Shown piece by piece: positions 7,852-15,390 of a stretch of DNA of 64,000 nt. The notes under the pieces were generated by a model that did no database searches, was not told where the DNA came from, and saw nothing but the letters and a program-made list of their open reading frames with translations. The first letter of the stretch is position 1. Each line of letters opens with the position of its first letter. The stretch spans positions 62,001 to 126,000 of the forward strand of contig JAMLGM010000002.1 in the NCBI GenBank assembly GCA_023957975.1, written 5' to 3'. This DNA is from Microthrixaceae bacterium. Lineage in GTDB: Bacteria; Actinomycetota; Acidimicrobiia; Acidimicrobiales; Microtrichaceae. The translations under genes were made by a program, and so were the position numbers.

Positions 7852-9221
7852 AGCTTCATTCGGCGGAGGCCTCCAACCAGTTCGAATCGGTCGCGCCGCG
7901 CCTCGGGTTTGTGCCGGCCTTCGACGGCGTGCGGGGTTACGGCGTCTTGATCGTGCTGTTGGGTCACCTGTTCCCAGAGGAGACCGATTCGTTCAATCCG
8001 ATCGTCGACGTGTTTTTCGTCATCAGCGCATTCCTCATCGTCACGCTGTTGTTGCAGGAGCGTCGCGACTACGGCCACATCGCCCTCAAGCGGTTCTATT
8101 CGCGGCGGGCGATCAGGCTGCTGCCGAACTCCTACGCGTGCATGGTGGCCTGGTTGGCGATCTGGGCGTTGGTCAAGGCGGTCGGGGTCGAACTCACCGG
8201 GGAGGGCGCCGAACAGGTCAACGCGATTCCGAACCACGTCGCCGCGGCCGCGACCTACAGCTACAACCTGATCTACCCGATCGGCGGACCGATCGGACCG
8301 CTGGGACAGTTCTGGTCGTTGTCGTTGGAAGAGCAGTTCTATCTGTTCGCCGGCTTCGGCACGGCGTTTTTCATCGCGACCAGACGTCGCATCTGGGTAG
8401 GCGCGACGGTGATGGTCGCGTTGATCCTGTGGATCGGTTGGTCACGGTTCAACGCCGACCTCGGCCCCTGGCCGGGCAGCGAGGTGACGACGATCTGGTG
8501 GCAGCGCGGCATGCAGTTGCTGTGGCTCTCGCGCCCCGATGCGCTGTTGGTCGGGGTGTTGTTGGCGTTGTTGAATGCCAAACTGCCCGATCCATTGAGC
8601 CCCCAGCTCAAGAAGGCGATCCATGTCGTCGGGTGGATCGGCTTGGTGGCGTGTTGTGTCGTGCTGGTGAGTTCACTGAAGGGGCTGTACGACCGCGGGT
8701 TCCCGTTCTACCTTCCCGGGATCCCGCGCGACGCATCCCAGTTTGCGAATCGCGACGGGGAACTGTGGTGCGCACTTGAGCCCCACGGGCCGTTGCGTCC
8801 GTGCACCGATGACCTGTGGATCTTCCGATGGGTGTTCTCGGTGATGGCGATCGCGATCGCTCCGGTTGCGCTGTGTTTCGCCCGCTACAAGGACTCGGCG
8901 CTGTCGAAACTGTTCTGTTTCGGGTGGATTCGCAAGGTGGGTGAGATGTCGTACTCGCTGTACGTCTGGCACATTCTGGCCTTCACCCTCGCGCAGCTTC
9001 TCGTGCAGGGGTCGGGCCGCCTGCAGTCCGCGGTGGTCAAGTTGGTGGTGGCCTTCGGAATCTCGTGGCTGGCGCACCGCTACATCGATCGCGCCATGCT
9101 CGGCCTCAAATTGCGCTTCGCCAGCGAGAAGGTGGTGCTCGATCGGCGCACCGGCCAGGAGGTCGCGATCGAGACGGTGACGAGCGACGACGGCAGCGCG
9201 CCGAGCGACTCATCCGATTGA
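7848..9221 (+). CDS. Acyltransferase 3 membrane protein, paralogue 3
   Basis: A 457-residue third paralogue of the OafA/YrhL-like family. Landmarks are FDGVRGYGVLIVLLGHLF, FFVISAFLIVTLLLQERR, RRAIRLLPNS, FWSLSLEEQFYLFAG and MSYSLYVWHILAFTLAQL, again with about ten membrane spans. GTG 7848 overlaps the previous stop as GTGA and has a GGGGAGG Shine-Dalgarno, so the start is well supported. Compared with its two neighbours it has a longer loop around residues 280-330 carrying two Cys (WCALEPHGPLRPCTDD), perhaps an extracytoplasmic disulfide. The three copies are diverged, suggesting different acyl acceptors rather than recent gene amplification. Confidence 0.88.
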   Translation: MKLHSAEASNQFESVAPRLGFVPAFDGVRGYGVLIVLLGHLFPEETDSFNPIVDVFFVISAFLIVTLLLQERRDYGHIALKRFYSRRAIRLLPNSYACMVAWLAIWALVKAVGVELTGEGAEQVNAIPNHVAAAATYSYNLIYPIGGPIGPLGQFWSLSLEEQFYLFAGFGTAFFIATRRRIWVGATVMVALILWIGWSRFNADLGPWPGSEVTTIWWQRGMQLLWLSRPDALLVGVLLALLNAKLPDPLSPQLKKAIHVVGWIGLVACCVVLVSSLKGLYDRGFPFYLPGIPRDASQFANRDGELWCALEPHGPLRPCTDDLWIFRWVFSVMAIAIAPVALCFARYKDSALSKLFCFGWIRKVGEMSYSLYVWHILAFTLAQLLVQGSGRLQSAVVKLVVAFGISWLAHRYIDRAMLGLKLRFASEKVVLDRRTGQEVAIETVTSDDGSAPSDSSD

Positions 9222-9235
9222 GGCCAAAACGAACA

Positions 9236-9285
9236 CATTCATCCCACTGCGGACGACGGTGAGGTCGCCCGCAGCAAGATGAATG
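9236..9285. terminator. Imperfect hairpin between convergent genes
   Basis: A 17-base arm at 9236-9252 pairs with 9269-9285 (three mismatches in the middle, 16-base loop). It lies between the stop of acyltransferase 3 and the convergent SDR gene, so a bidirectional terminator role is plausible. No U-tract follows on either strand. Confidence 0.4.
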
Positions 9286-9293
9286 CGCCGGAG

Positions 9294-9351
9294 ATGGTCT
9301 CGCGAGGTGGTCTCGCGAGCTCCGTCCTGGGAGGTCAGTCCTGGGAGGTCA
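9294..9351. repeat. 13-bp and 14-bp tandem duplications at the SDR 3' end
   Basis: Two 13-base copies, (a/g)tggtctcgcgag (9294-9319), are followed by two perfect 14-base copies of gtcctgggaggtca (9324-9351). The 14-base pair covers the last codons and stop of the SDR gene, so the gene's own end has been duplicated. Confidence 0.88.
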
Positions 9352-10237
9352 GGATTCGGACGAGCTTTTGCAGTTCGTCGTTCGGGCCGGAGGGCACGAT
9401 GTAGCCCTCCTCGCTGCGGATCTGGTCCCAGTTGTCTCGGATGTCCTCGACGGTATGGCCCTTCTTGAAGAAGCCCTCGGTGAGGCCGATGAAGAAGCGC
9501 GACACGGTTCCGCCGGCGACCGAGTAGACCTCGCCGGTGACCGGGCAGTCTTCGTGGGCCAGCCAGGCGACGATCGGGGAGATGTCCTCGGGGCTCATGA
9601 GCTTGCCGAAGTCGCCGAACAGTTCCTCGGTCATGCGGGTGAGGGCGACCGGGGCGATGGCGTTGGCCTTGATGTTGTATTTCGCACCTTCGGCCGCCAG
9701 CACGCGGGTGAAGCCCACGAGGCCCATCTTGGCCGCTCCGTAGTTCGCCTGACCGAAGTTGCCGAGGATGCCCGAGTTCGACGACGTATTGATGATGCGG
9801 CCGTAACCGTTTTCCCGCATGACCTTGAACGCCGGCTGGGTGACGTAGAACGCGCCGAGCAGGTGTACGTCGATGACCGCCTCGATCATGTCGGGCGTGA
9901 GGTTGTGGAAGGTCTTGTCGCGGAGAATGCCGGCGTTGTTGACGACGATGTCGACCGTGCCGAACGCGTCGAGCGCGCTTTGAACGATGGCCTCGCCGCC
10001 TTCCGGGCTCGAGACGCTGTCGGCGTTGGCGACCGCTTCGCCACCGATGGCCGTGATCTCGTCGACGACGCGTTGCGCCGCGCTGCGGTCATCGCCTTCG
10101 CCGGAGACCGAACCGCCGAGGTCGTTGACGACGATGCGGGCGCCGCGCTTTGCGAGTTCGAGCGCGTGGGCCCGTCCGAGTCCGCCGCCAGCGCCGGTGA
10201 TGATGGCGACCTTGCCCTCGTAGCCGAGTTCAGCCAT
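9335..10237 (-). CDS. Short-chain dehydrogenase/reductase, HSD17B4/3-hydroxyacyl type
   Basis: A 300-residue classical SDR using NAD(P)H. The cofactor motif TGAGGGLG is at residues 14-21 and VVNDLGG follows strand 2; that NDLGG segment with the G-x-G run after it is typical of the 17-beta-hydroxysteroid dehydrogenase type 4 or 3-hydroxyacyl-CoA dehydrogenase group. NNAG is present, and the catalytic pair is Tyr166-x3-Lys170 in YGAAK, preceded by the Ser of NTSSNSG. Start ATG 10237 has AAAGGGG at a good distance. It fits fatty-acid or sterol side-chain oxidation together with the nearby FadD and FadE genes, although it is not in one operon with them. The exact substrate cannot be read from sequence. 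Confidence 0.85.
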   Translation of the reverse strand: MAELGYEGKVAIITGAGGGLGRAHALELAKRGARIVVNDLGGSVSGEGDDRSAAQRVVDEITAIGGEAVANADSVSSPEGGEAIVQSALDAFGTVDIVVNNAGILRDKTFHNLTPDMIEAVIDVHLLGAFYVTQPAFKVMRENGYGRIINTSSNSGILGNFGQANYGAAKMGLVGFTRVLAAEGAKYNIKANAIAPVALTRMTEELFGDFGKLMSPEDISPIVAWLAHEDCPVTGEVYSVAGGTVSRFFIGLTEGFFKKGHTVEDIRDNWDQIRSEEGYIVPSGPNDELQKLVRILTSQD

Positions 10238-10347
10238 GTGTATGCCCCTTTGCAGATGTCCTGAGGCCGAACGCCTCGAGTTGAAAGCGGGACAACCCTA
10301 ACGCAGCGGCCACCGGGATGATGAAGCTGGGCGTGACACCGGCCGGG

Positions 10348-10953
10348 CTATCGCTGCGTCGTCGCTCGACGTTGCTCCCGGGCGGCACGGGCCACCATCA
10401 GGCTGAGTCCGCCGAGGAACAGCGCTCCGCCGATGAGGGCGACGGTCGTGTTCGAGGAACCGGTGAATGCGAGCGGGGTGTCCGGCCGGTCCGGCGGCTG
10501 AGCGACCGTGGTCGGCACCATGGTGGTGGTCACCTCGGCCACCGAGGTCGATACGACGGTCGTGGTGGTCGCCTCGGGGGACGACGTCGTCGTGGACGGT
10601 GCCGTGGTGGTTGTCTTGGGTGAGGTGGTGGTGGTCGAGGCCGGCGCCGTGGTGGTCGTGGCCTCGGGCGTGGTCGTGGTCGTGGTCTCGATCGTGGTGG
10701 TCGTGACCGCCGCAGTGGTGGTGGTGGTCGCCAGCGCTGTCGTGGTCGACTGAGCGACGGTCGTCGTGGGAGCGGCGGTGGTCGTGGTGGCTCCACCGCT
10801 TTCGTGGAAGATCGACACGGGAACGTCGGTGGAGGGCTGCTCGTCTGCTCCCGACGTGGATGCTCCGCCGATCCATGAGGCGATGACGAGCGCACCACCG
10901 ATGCCCATCGCGGTCAACGGACCGGTCTGGCGGTTCTGTCGGGACTTGGCCAT
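10348..10953 (-). CDS. Small Thr-rich wall-anchored surface protein with LAFTG signal
   Basis: A 201-residue exported protein. The N-terminus (basic start, then GPLTAMGIGGALVIASWIGGA) is a signal peptide. The middle, about residues 50-155, is almost entirely Thr with Ala, Pro and Val, like an unfolded, possibly glycosylated stalk. The C-terminus has LAFTG, a hydrophobic span and a basic tail (AREQRRATTQR), the layout of a sortase signal; LAxTG variants are used by class E sortases of actinobacteria. No sortase gene is in this window. A GAAAGGG Shine-Dalgarno precedes ATG 10953. There is almost no globular domain, so it may act as a spacer or a coat protein. Compare the giant LGFTG protein at the right edge. 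Confidence 0.75.
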   Translation of the reverse strand: MAKSRQNRQTGPLTAMGIGGALVIASWIGGASTSGADEQPSTDVPVSIFHESGGATTTTAAPTTTVAQSTTTALATTTTTAAVTTTTIETTTTTTPEATTTTAPASTTTTSPKTTTTAPSTTTSSPEATTTTVVSTSVAEVTTTMVPTTVAQPPDRPDTPLAFTGSSNTTVALIGGALFLGGLSLMVARAAREQRRATTQR

Positions 10954-11124
10954 GTGACGCCCTTTCGGTGACGTTCGGTCGGACGGACTTCACAGTGCCG
11001 AGCGTGCCATCGAAAAGTGAATAGGTCGGTTGGCCCGTCGTGCGAGCGGACGTGTGGCGCCGGTGGCGCCGGAGGTGCTGCCGGAGGTGCGCCGTGCCGA
11101 TCTGCGCCGTGCCGACCTGCGGGG

Positions 11125-12747
11125 TCAGCCGAGTCCGAGCGCCTCGGTGGCGATCCTCAGGTTCTTCGCGTAGTCCACCTTGCCGTTCGGGCCGCGCCCG
11201 ATGGAGTCGACCACGACCACGTGTTTCGGGGCCTTGTACCCGGCGAGGTGTTCCTTGACCTCGGCGATGACGGAGGCCTCATCGACGGTGGCGCCCGAGG
11301 CCGGCTCGACGACGGCGGTGATGGCTTGCCCGAATTTGTCATCGGGCACACCGACGACGACGGCATCGAGGATGGATTCGTTGAGCTTCAACACCTCTTC
11401 CACCTCCTCGGGGAACACCTTTTCTCCGGCGGTGTTGATACACACCGATCCCCGGCCGAGCAGGGTGATCGTGCCGTCGGTTTCGACGGTGGCCCAATCG
11501 CCGGGGATGGAGAATCGGCGGCCATCGATCATCACGAAGGTTCCCGCCGACTTCTCGGGGTCCTTGTAATAGCCGAGAGGGGTCGCCCCACCCACAGCGA
11601 CGCGTCCGCGTTGACCCGAGCCGGGCACGACGTCGGAGCCGTCCTCGGCGATGACGCGGGCGTTGGGTCCGAGCACGAACTTCGCCGTCTCCGCCTCGGC
11701 TCCGGCGAAGCTGGCGGATTGTCCGAGGCCGATGGCCTCGGAGGAGGAGAACACGTCCACGAGGAGCATGCCCGGGTTGTGGCGCAACAATGCCTCCTTG
11801 TTGGGCTCGGACCACATCACGCCGGACGAGGAGATGAGCACCAAACTGGAGATGTCCCACCGGCCGGGGTTCTCGTCGAGCGCAGCGACGATCGGGCGGC
11901 CGAACGCGTCGCCCACCATCACCAGCGATTGCACCTTGTTGCGCTCCACGGTGTCGAGCAGTTCGACGGGATCGAATTTGCGTCCGACGGTGGTGACGCA
12001 GCATCCGCCGTTGGACAGGAACAGGTTGCCCATGAACCAGCCGGTGCCGTGCATGAGCGGGCAGGCGGGAAGTCCGGGCCCGCCCGGTTCGACGACCTCG
12101 CTCAGGAGTTCGTCGTAGGTGATGTTTCCGTATCCTTCAGCGAGCTTCGGCAGTGTGACCGACACGGTGGCCATCATCAGGTCGTCCTGACGCCACATGA
12201 CGCCTTTGGGCATGCCGGTGGTGCCACCGGTGTAGATCATGACGAGGTCGTCACCGCTGCGCCCCCAGGGGGCGGTGGTGTTGGCGGGATGAGCGGCAGC
12301 CGCGTCCTCATAGGCGATGGCCCAATCGGGCTTGGGGCCGGTCGAGTCGTCGACCCACAGCCAGGTCTTCACCTTGGGGAGACGATCGCGTATCCCCTGG
12401 ATTCTGGGGGTGAACTCGCCGTGGAAGATGACCGCGACGGCATCGGCGTTGTCCCACAGATACAGCAGTTCGTCGTCGACGTAACGGTAGTTGGTGTTCA
12501 CCGGAACGAGGCCGGCCTTGTAGGCCGCGAAGGAGCCTTCGAGATATTCGGGGGCGTTGTAGAGGTACAGCGCGACCTTGTCCTGGTGTTGGGCACCGGC
12601 TTCGAGCAGCGTGTGGGCGACGCCGTTGGCCCGCTCGTCGGTTTCGCTCCACAGGATCGTGCGATCCCCCTGAATGTGGGCAGGTGAGTCGGGAAAGCGA
12701 GCGGCGATCCGCTCCCAGAGTTCCGCGAGATTCCATCCGTTCGACAT
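11125..12747 (-). CDS. Acyl-CoA synthetase, FadD-like AMP-forming ligase
   Basis: A 540-residue member of the ANL adenylating family that activates a carboxylic acid, probably a fatty or sterol-derived acid, to its CoA thioester through an acyl-AMP. The phosphate-binding loop YTGGTTGMPKGVMW is near residue 170, the hinge region has GRGSVCINTAGEKVFPEEVE, and the C-terminal catalytic Lys lies in GPNGKVDYAKNL. ATG 12747 was chosen over the longer frame (start 12807) because an AAAGGGGG Shine-Dalgarno sits directly upstream and the extra 20 residues are unlike the family. Its leader resembles that of the SDR gene (CAAAGGGG, then TACACATG). It is divergent from the aminotransferase. Fifteen-base duplications (11091-11120) flank its 3' end. 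Confidence 0.88.
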   Translation of the reverse strand: MSNGWNLAELWERIAARFPDSPAHIQGDRTILWSETDERANGVAHTLLEAGAQHQDKVALYLYNAPEYLEGSFAAYKAGLVPVNTNYRYVDDELLYLWDNADAVAVIFHGEFTPRIQGIRDRLPKVKTWLWVDDSTGPKPDWAIAYEDAAAAHPANTTAPWGRSGDDLVMIYTGGTTGMPKGVMWRQDDLMMATVSVTLPKLAEGYGNITYDELLSEVVEPGGPGLPACPLMHGTGWFMGNLFLSNGGCCVTTVGRKFDPVELLDTVERNKVQSLVMVGDAFGRPIVAALDENPGRWDISSLVLISSSGVMWSEPNKEALLRHNPGMLLVDVFSSSEAIGLGQSASFAGAEAETAKFVLGPNARVIAEDGSDVVPGSGQRGRVAVGGATPLGYYKDPEKSAGTFVMIDGRRFSIPGDWATVETDGTITLLGRGSVCINTAGEKVFPEEVEEVLKLNESILDAVVVGVPDDKFGQAITAVVEPASGATVDEASVIAEVKEHLAGYKAPKHVVVVDSIGRGPNGKVDYAKNLRIATEALGLG

Positions 12748-12808
12748 GTGTAGTGCCCCCTTTGGTCGGCGCTCAGCATAGGAGCACCGCCGGAGTTGGG
12801 GGAGCACC

Positions 12809-12814
12809 TACGCT
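12809..12814 (+). promoter_or_regulatory. -10 box for leaderless aminotransferase transcript
   Basis: TACGCT lies exactly 6 bases before GTG 12821. With initiation about 7 bases downstream of the -10, the transcript would start at the GTG, matching the absence of a usable Shine-Dalgarno. It also decides the start codon. Confidence 0.55.
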
Positions 12815-12820
12815 GCGTTG

Positions 12821-14032
12821 GTGACGAAGATTTCACGGCGACCCGACCGCGCAACTCCGCTGGTACGGCGCCTCGACGGGTTCACCTCCACGGTGTTTGC
12901 CGAAATGTCGCTGCTGGCGGCGGAGACCGGGTCGTTCAACCTCGGTCAGGGCTTCCCGGACTCCGACACCCCGGCGGCCGTGGTCGAGGCGGCAACCCGG
13001 GCAATGTGTGACGGTGTCAACCAGTACACCCATCCGCTCGGCGAGCCCGTGTTGCGTCAGGCGATCGCCGACCATCAGCAACGCTTCTGGGACATGACGG
13101 TGGACCCACAGCGCGAGGTCCTGGTCACCGCGGGGGCGACCGAGGCCATCGCGGCGACGGTGCTGTCCCTGATCGAACCCGACGAGGAGGTGCTGATGTT
13201 CGAGCCGTACTTCGACTCCTATGCCGCCGTCGTCGCATTGGCCGGAGCGAGGCGGCGGGTGGTGACCCTCCGTGAGTCAACCCGCTACGACCCGGAGTCC
13301 GGTGAGGGGGCGTCGTGGAGTTTCGACCTTGACGAGGTCCGTTCAGCGATCGGCCCGCGGACCCGGATGATGCTGTTGAACTCCCCCCACAACCCGACGG
13401 GCAAGGTGTTCACCGTGGCGGAACTCATCGCGCTGGGGGAGCTGGCGGTTGAGCACGACCTGATCATCGTGTCCGATGAGGTGTACGAGCACCTCGCCTA
13501 CACCCGCGAGCACGTGCCGATCGCTTCGTTGCCGGGTCTCGCCGATCGTACGGTGACGATTTCCTCGGCCGGCAAGACGTTGTCGTGCACCGGATGGAAG
13601 ATCGGCTGGGTCATGGGGCCGGAGCGGTTCGTCGCAGCCATTCGAGCGGCCAAACAGTTTCTGACGTATGTGAACGGCGGCCCGCTGCAATACGGGGTGG
13701 CGGCCGGACTCGGGCTCGGCGACGACTATTTCGACGACCTGCGTGATTCGCTGATCGGACGCCGCGACCGGTTGAACGCGGGATTGCGCAACGTCGGATT
13801 CTCGGTCGCGCCGGCAGAGGGCGGGTACTTCTCGATGACCGACGTGGCGACCCCCGGGTTCGATGATGCCCGGTCGTTGTGTTTGGCGATGCCCCACCGG
13901 ATCGGGGTCGTGGCGATTCCCTGCGACGTGTTCTACGACACCGCAACGCTGGGGTCTCGGTACGTGCGGTGGGCGTTCTGCAAGAGCGGCGAGGTGATCG
14001 ACGGCGCCGTCGACGCGTTGATGGGCCTTTGA
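12821..14032 (+). CDS. PLP-dependent aminotransferase, class I/II
   Basis: A 403-residue fold-type I aminotransferase. The PLP-binding Lys252 is in SSAGKTLSCTGWKIGW, the pattern of the kynurenine/glutamine and DapC-like subgroup. Other family marks are NLGQGFPD near residue 40, NQYTHPLG, the NSPHNPTGK segment and SDEVYEHLAY, whose Asp and Tyr contact the cofactor. Candidate activities are N-succinyl-diaminopimelate, methionine or kynurenine transamination; sequence alone does not separate them. GTG 12821 was preferred to the TTG just before it because TACGCT lies 6 bases upstream. The last codons and stop are duplicated in tandem downstream. It is cytoplasmic. Confidence 0.85.
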   Translation: MTKISRRPDRATPLVRRLDGFTSTVFAEMSLLAAETGSFNLGQGFPDSDTPAAVVEAATRAMCDGVNQYTHPLGEPVLRQAIADHQQRFWDMTVDPQREVLVTAGATEAIAATVLSLIEPDEEVLMFEPYFDSYAAVVALAGARRRVVTLRESTRYDPESGEGASWSFDLDEVRSAIGPRTRMMLLNSPHNPTGKVFTVAELIALGELAVEHDLIIVSDEVYEHLAYTREHVPIASLPGLADRTVTISSAGKTLSCTGWKIGWVMGPERFVAAIRAAKQFLTYVNGGPLQYGVAAGLGLGDDYFDDLRDSLIGRRDRLNAGLRNVGFSVAPAEGGYFSMTDVATPGFDDARSLCLAMPHRIGVVAIPCDVFYDTATLGSRYVRWAFCKSGEVIDGAVDALMGL

Positions 14033-14068
14033 GCATGGGCTTCTGAGCATGGGCTTCTGAGCATGGGC
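14021..14068 (+). repeat. 14-bp tandem repeat of a gene end
   Basis: The aminotransferase ends ATGGGCCTTTGAGC (14021-14034). This is followed by two copies of ATGGGCTTCTGAGC (14035-14062) and a partial one. Each extra copy is itself a three-codon mini-ORF (Met-Gly-Phe-stop). Confidence 0.9.
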
Positions 14069-14123
14069 AGAGGCCGGACCGAGGCCAGGCCGAGGGTGGA
14101 GTAGCGGCTGGGGTCGCGGTGGT

Positions 14124-14143
14124 TCTTGACCGCACGGTCAAGA
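14124..14143 (+). promoter_or_regulatory. Inverted-repeat operator upstream of the acyl-CoA dehydrogenase
   Basis: The sequence TCTTGACCG-CA-CGGTCAAGA is a perfect 9+9 inverted repeat 19 bases before the FadE start. TGACCGnnCGGTCA-type palindromes are typical operators of TetR-family regulators of fatty-acid degradation. It contains a TTGACC that could serve as a -35. The regulator is unknown; the TetR gene at 27245 is one candidate by inference only. Confidence 0.65.
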
Positions 14144-14162
14144 GACGACTGAAGTGGACTCC

Positions 14163-15311
14163 ATGGACTTCGAATTGCCGGCCGACGACGACCCGCGGCG
14201 CCTTGCGGTGCGGGCGTGGCTCGACGCTCACCCGGAACCGACGGCGCGGCAGTTGGCCGAGGCCGGCTATGTCGCGCCGCATCTACCTCGCCCATGGGGC
14301 CTCGACGCCGATCCGATCCACCAGATCATCATCGATGCCGAACTCAAGGCCGCTGGCGTCCGTAGGCCCTCCAACCAGATCGGTATCGGCTGGGCGTTGC
14401 CGACGATCCTTGCGGCGGGCACCGAGGAGCAACAGCGGCGCTACGCGATGCCGGCGCTGGCAGGTGAGGAGATCTGGTGTCAACTCTTCAGCGAGCCGGG
14501 GGCAGGATCCGACCTCGCCAGCATCTCGACCCGGGCGGAGCGCGACGGCGACGAGTGGGTGATCAACGGCTCGAAGATCTGGACCTCCCTGGCCCAGGTG
14601 TCCCAGTTCGGCATCCTCATCGCTCGCACCGATTCGACCGGGTCGAAGCACGATGGCATCACCTATTTCGTATGCCCGATGGACCTCCCGGGGATCGAGA
14701 TCCGCCCGATCCGTGAGATGACGGGCATCGCGTTGTTCAACGAGGTGTTCTTCACCGACGTTCGGATTCCGCACGGCAACGTCGTCGGGGAGATCAACAA
14801 GGGGTGGGGGCTTGCCAAGGTCACTCTGGGCAACGAACGCGTCTCGCTGTCGGGCGGGGGAGCGTTGTGGGGTCAAGGCCCCGACGCCGGCGACCTGTTC
14901 GAGGTGATCCGAACCGCCGGCGGGCTCGAGGATCCGCTCCTGCGCCAACGGGCGGCCCAACTCCATATCGAGTCGGAGATACTGCGCCTGATCCGGCTGC
15001 GAACGGTCAGCGCCATGATCAACCGCACCCGGCCCGGCCCCGAGGCGTCCATTCGCAAACTGCTCGCCGACGAGCACGGCCAACGAATCATGGAGTTGGC
15101 CAAGGACCTCGCCGGAACGGCCGGGATGTTGAGCGACGTCGGTCCCTTCGGAGGCCCGGTCGACATGTGGGAATTCGGCTACATGTTCGCCCGGGCGCTG
15201 ACCATCGGCGGGGGAACCACCGAGGTGCAGCGCAACATCCTCGGTGAGCGGGTGCTTGGACTTCCACCGGAGCCGGCCGCGGGCGGTGCCGGCTCGGGTT
15301 CGGGTTCGTGA
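14163..15311 (+). CDS. Acyl-CoA dehydrogenase, FadE-type
   Basis: A 382-residue FAD enzyme that makes a 2,3-double bond in an acyl-CoA and passes electrons to ETF. Flavin and substrate contacts are visible in WCQLFSEPGAGSDLAS and the INGSKIWTSLA segment. The C-terminus has IGGGTTEVQRNILGERVLGLP. The base used by medium-chain enzymes (Glu of YEGT) is Gly350 here, but Glu225 in GNERVSLSGG occupies the position of the base in isovaleryl- and long-chain acyl-CoA dehydrogenases, so the enzyme looks catalytically complete with the alternative layout. ATG 14163 was chosen over GTG 14154. A TetR-type palindrome lies upstream and a 14-bp repeat array follows the stop. The C-terminal Gly/Ser tail is low complexity. 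Confidence 0.87.
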   Translation: MDFELPADDDPRRLAVRAWLDAHPEPTARQLAEAGYVAPHLPRPWGLDADPIHQIIIDAELKAAGVRRPSNQIGIGWALPTILAAGTEEQQRRYAMPALAGEEIWCQLFSEPGAGSDLASISTRAERDGDEWVINGSKIWTSLAQVSQFGILIARTDSTGSKHDGITYFVCPMDLPGIEIRPIREMTGIALFNEVFFTDVRIPHGNVVGEINKGWGLAKVTLGNERVSLSGGGALWGQGPDAGDLFEVIRTAGGLEDPLLRQRAAQLHIESEILRLIRLRTVSAMINRTRPGPEASIRKLLADEHGQRIMELAKDLAGTAGMLSDVGPFGGPVDMWEFGYMFARALTIGGGTTEVQRNILGERVLGLPPEPAAGGAGSGSGS

Positions 15312-15330
15312 GGGGGTCGTGAGGGGGCTC

Positions 15331-15390
15331 GTGAGGAGGGTGCGATGAGGAGGGTGCGATGAGGAGGGTGCGATGAGGAGGGTGCGATGA
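15331..15390 (+). repeat. Array of 14-bp repeats forming overlapping MRRVR mini-ORFs
   Basis: Four perfect copies of gaggagggtgcgat span 15333-15388. Each contains a Shine-Dalgarno (GAGGAGGG), a start and a five-codon ORF reading Met-Arg-Arg-Val-Arg-stop. The starts are GTG 15331 and ATG 15345, 15359 and 15373. Every stop TGA overlaps the following ATG as ATGA, and the last one overlaps the real gene start at 15387. The Arg pair is coded AGG-AGG, rare in high-GC genomes. The arrangement would allow serial termination and reinitiation into the downstream gene. Confidence 0.85.

Noticed and set aside
10467..10753. Val/Trp-rich ORFs opposite the LAFTG protein
   Set aside because: They are mirror images of the Thr-rich repeats (ACC/ACG codons) and not independent genes.
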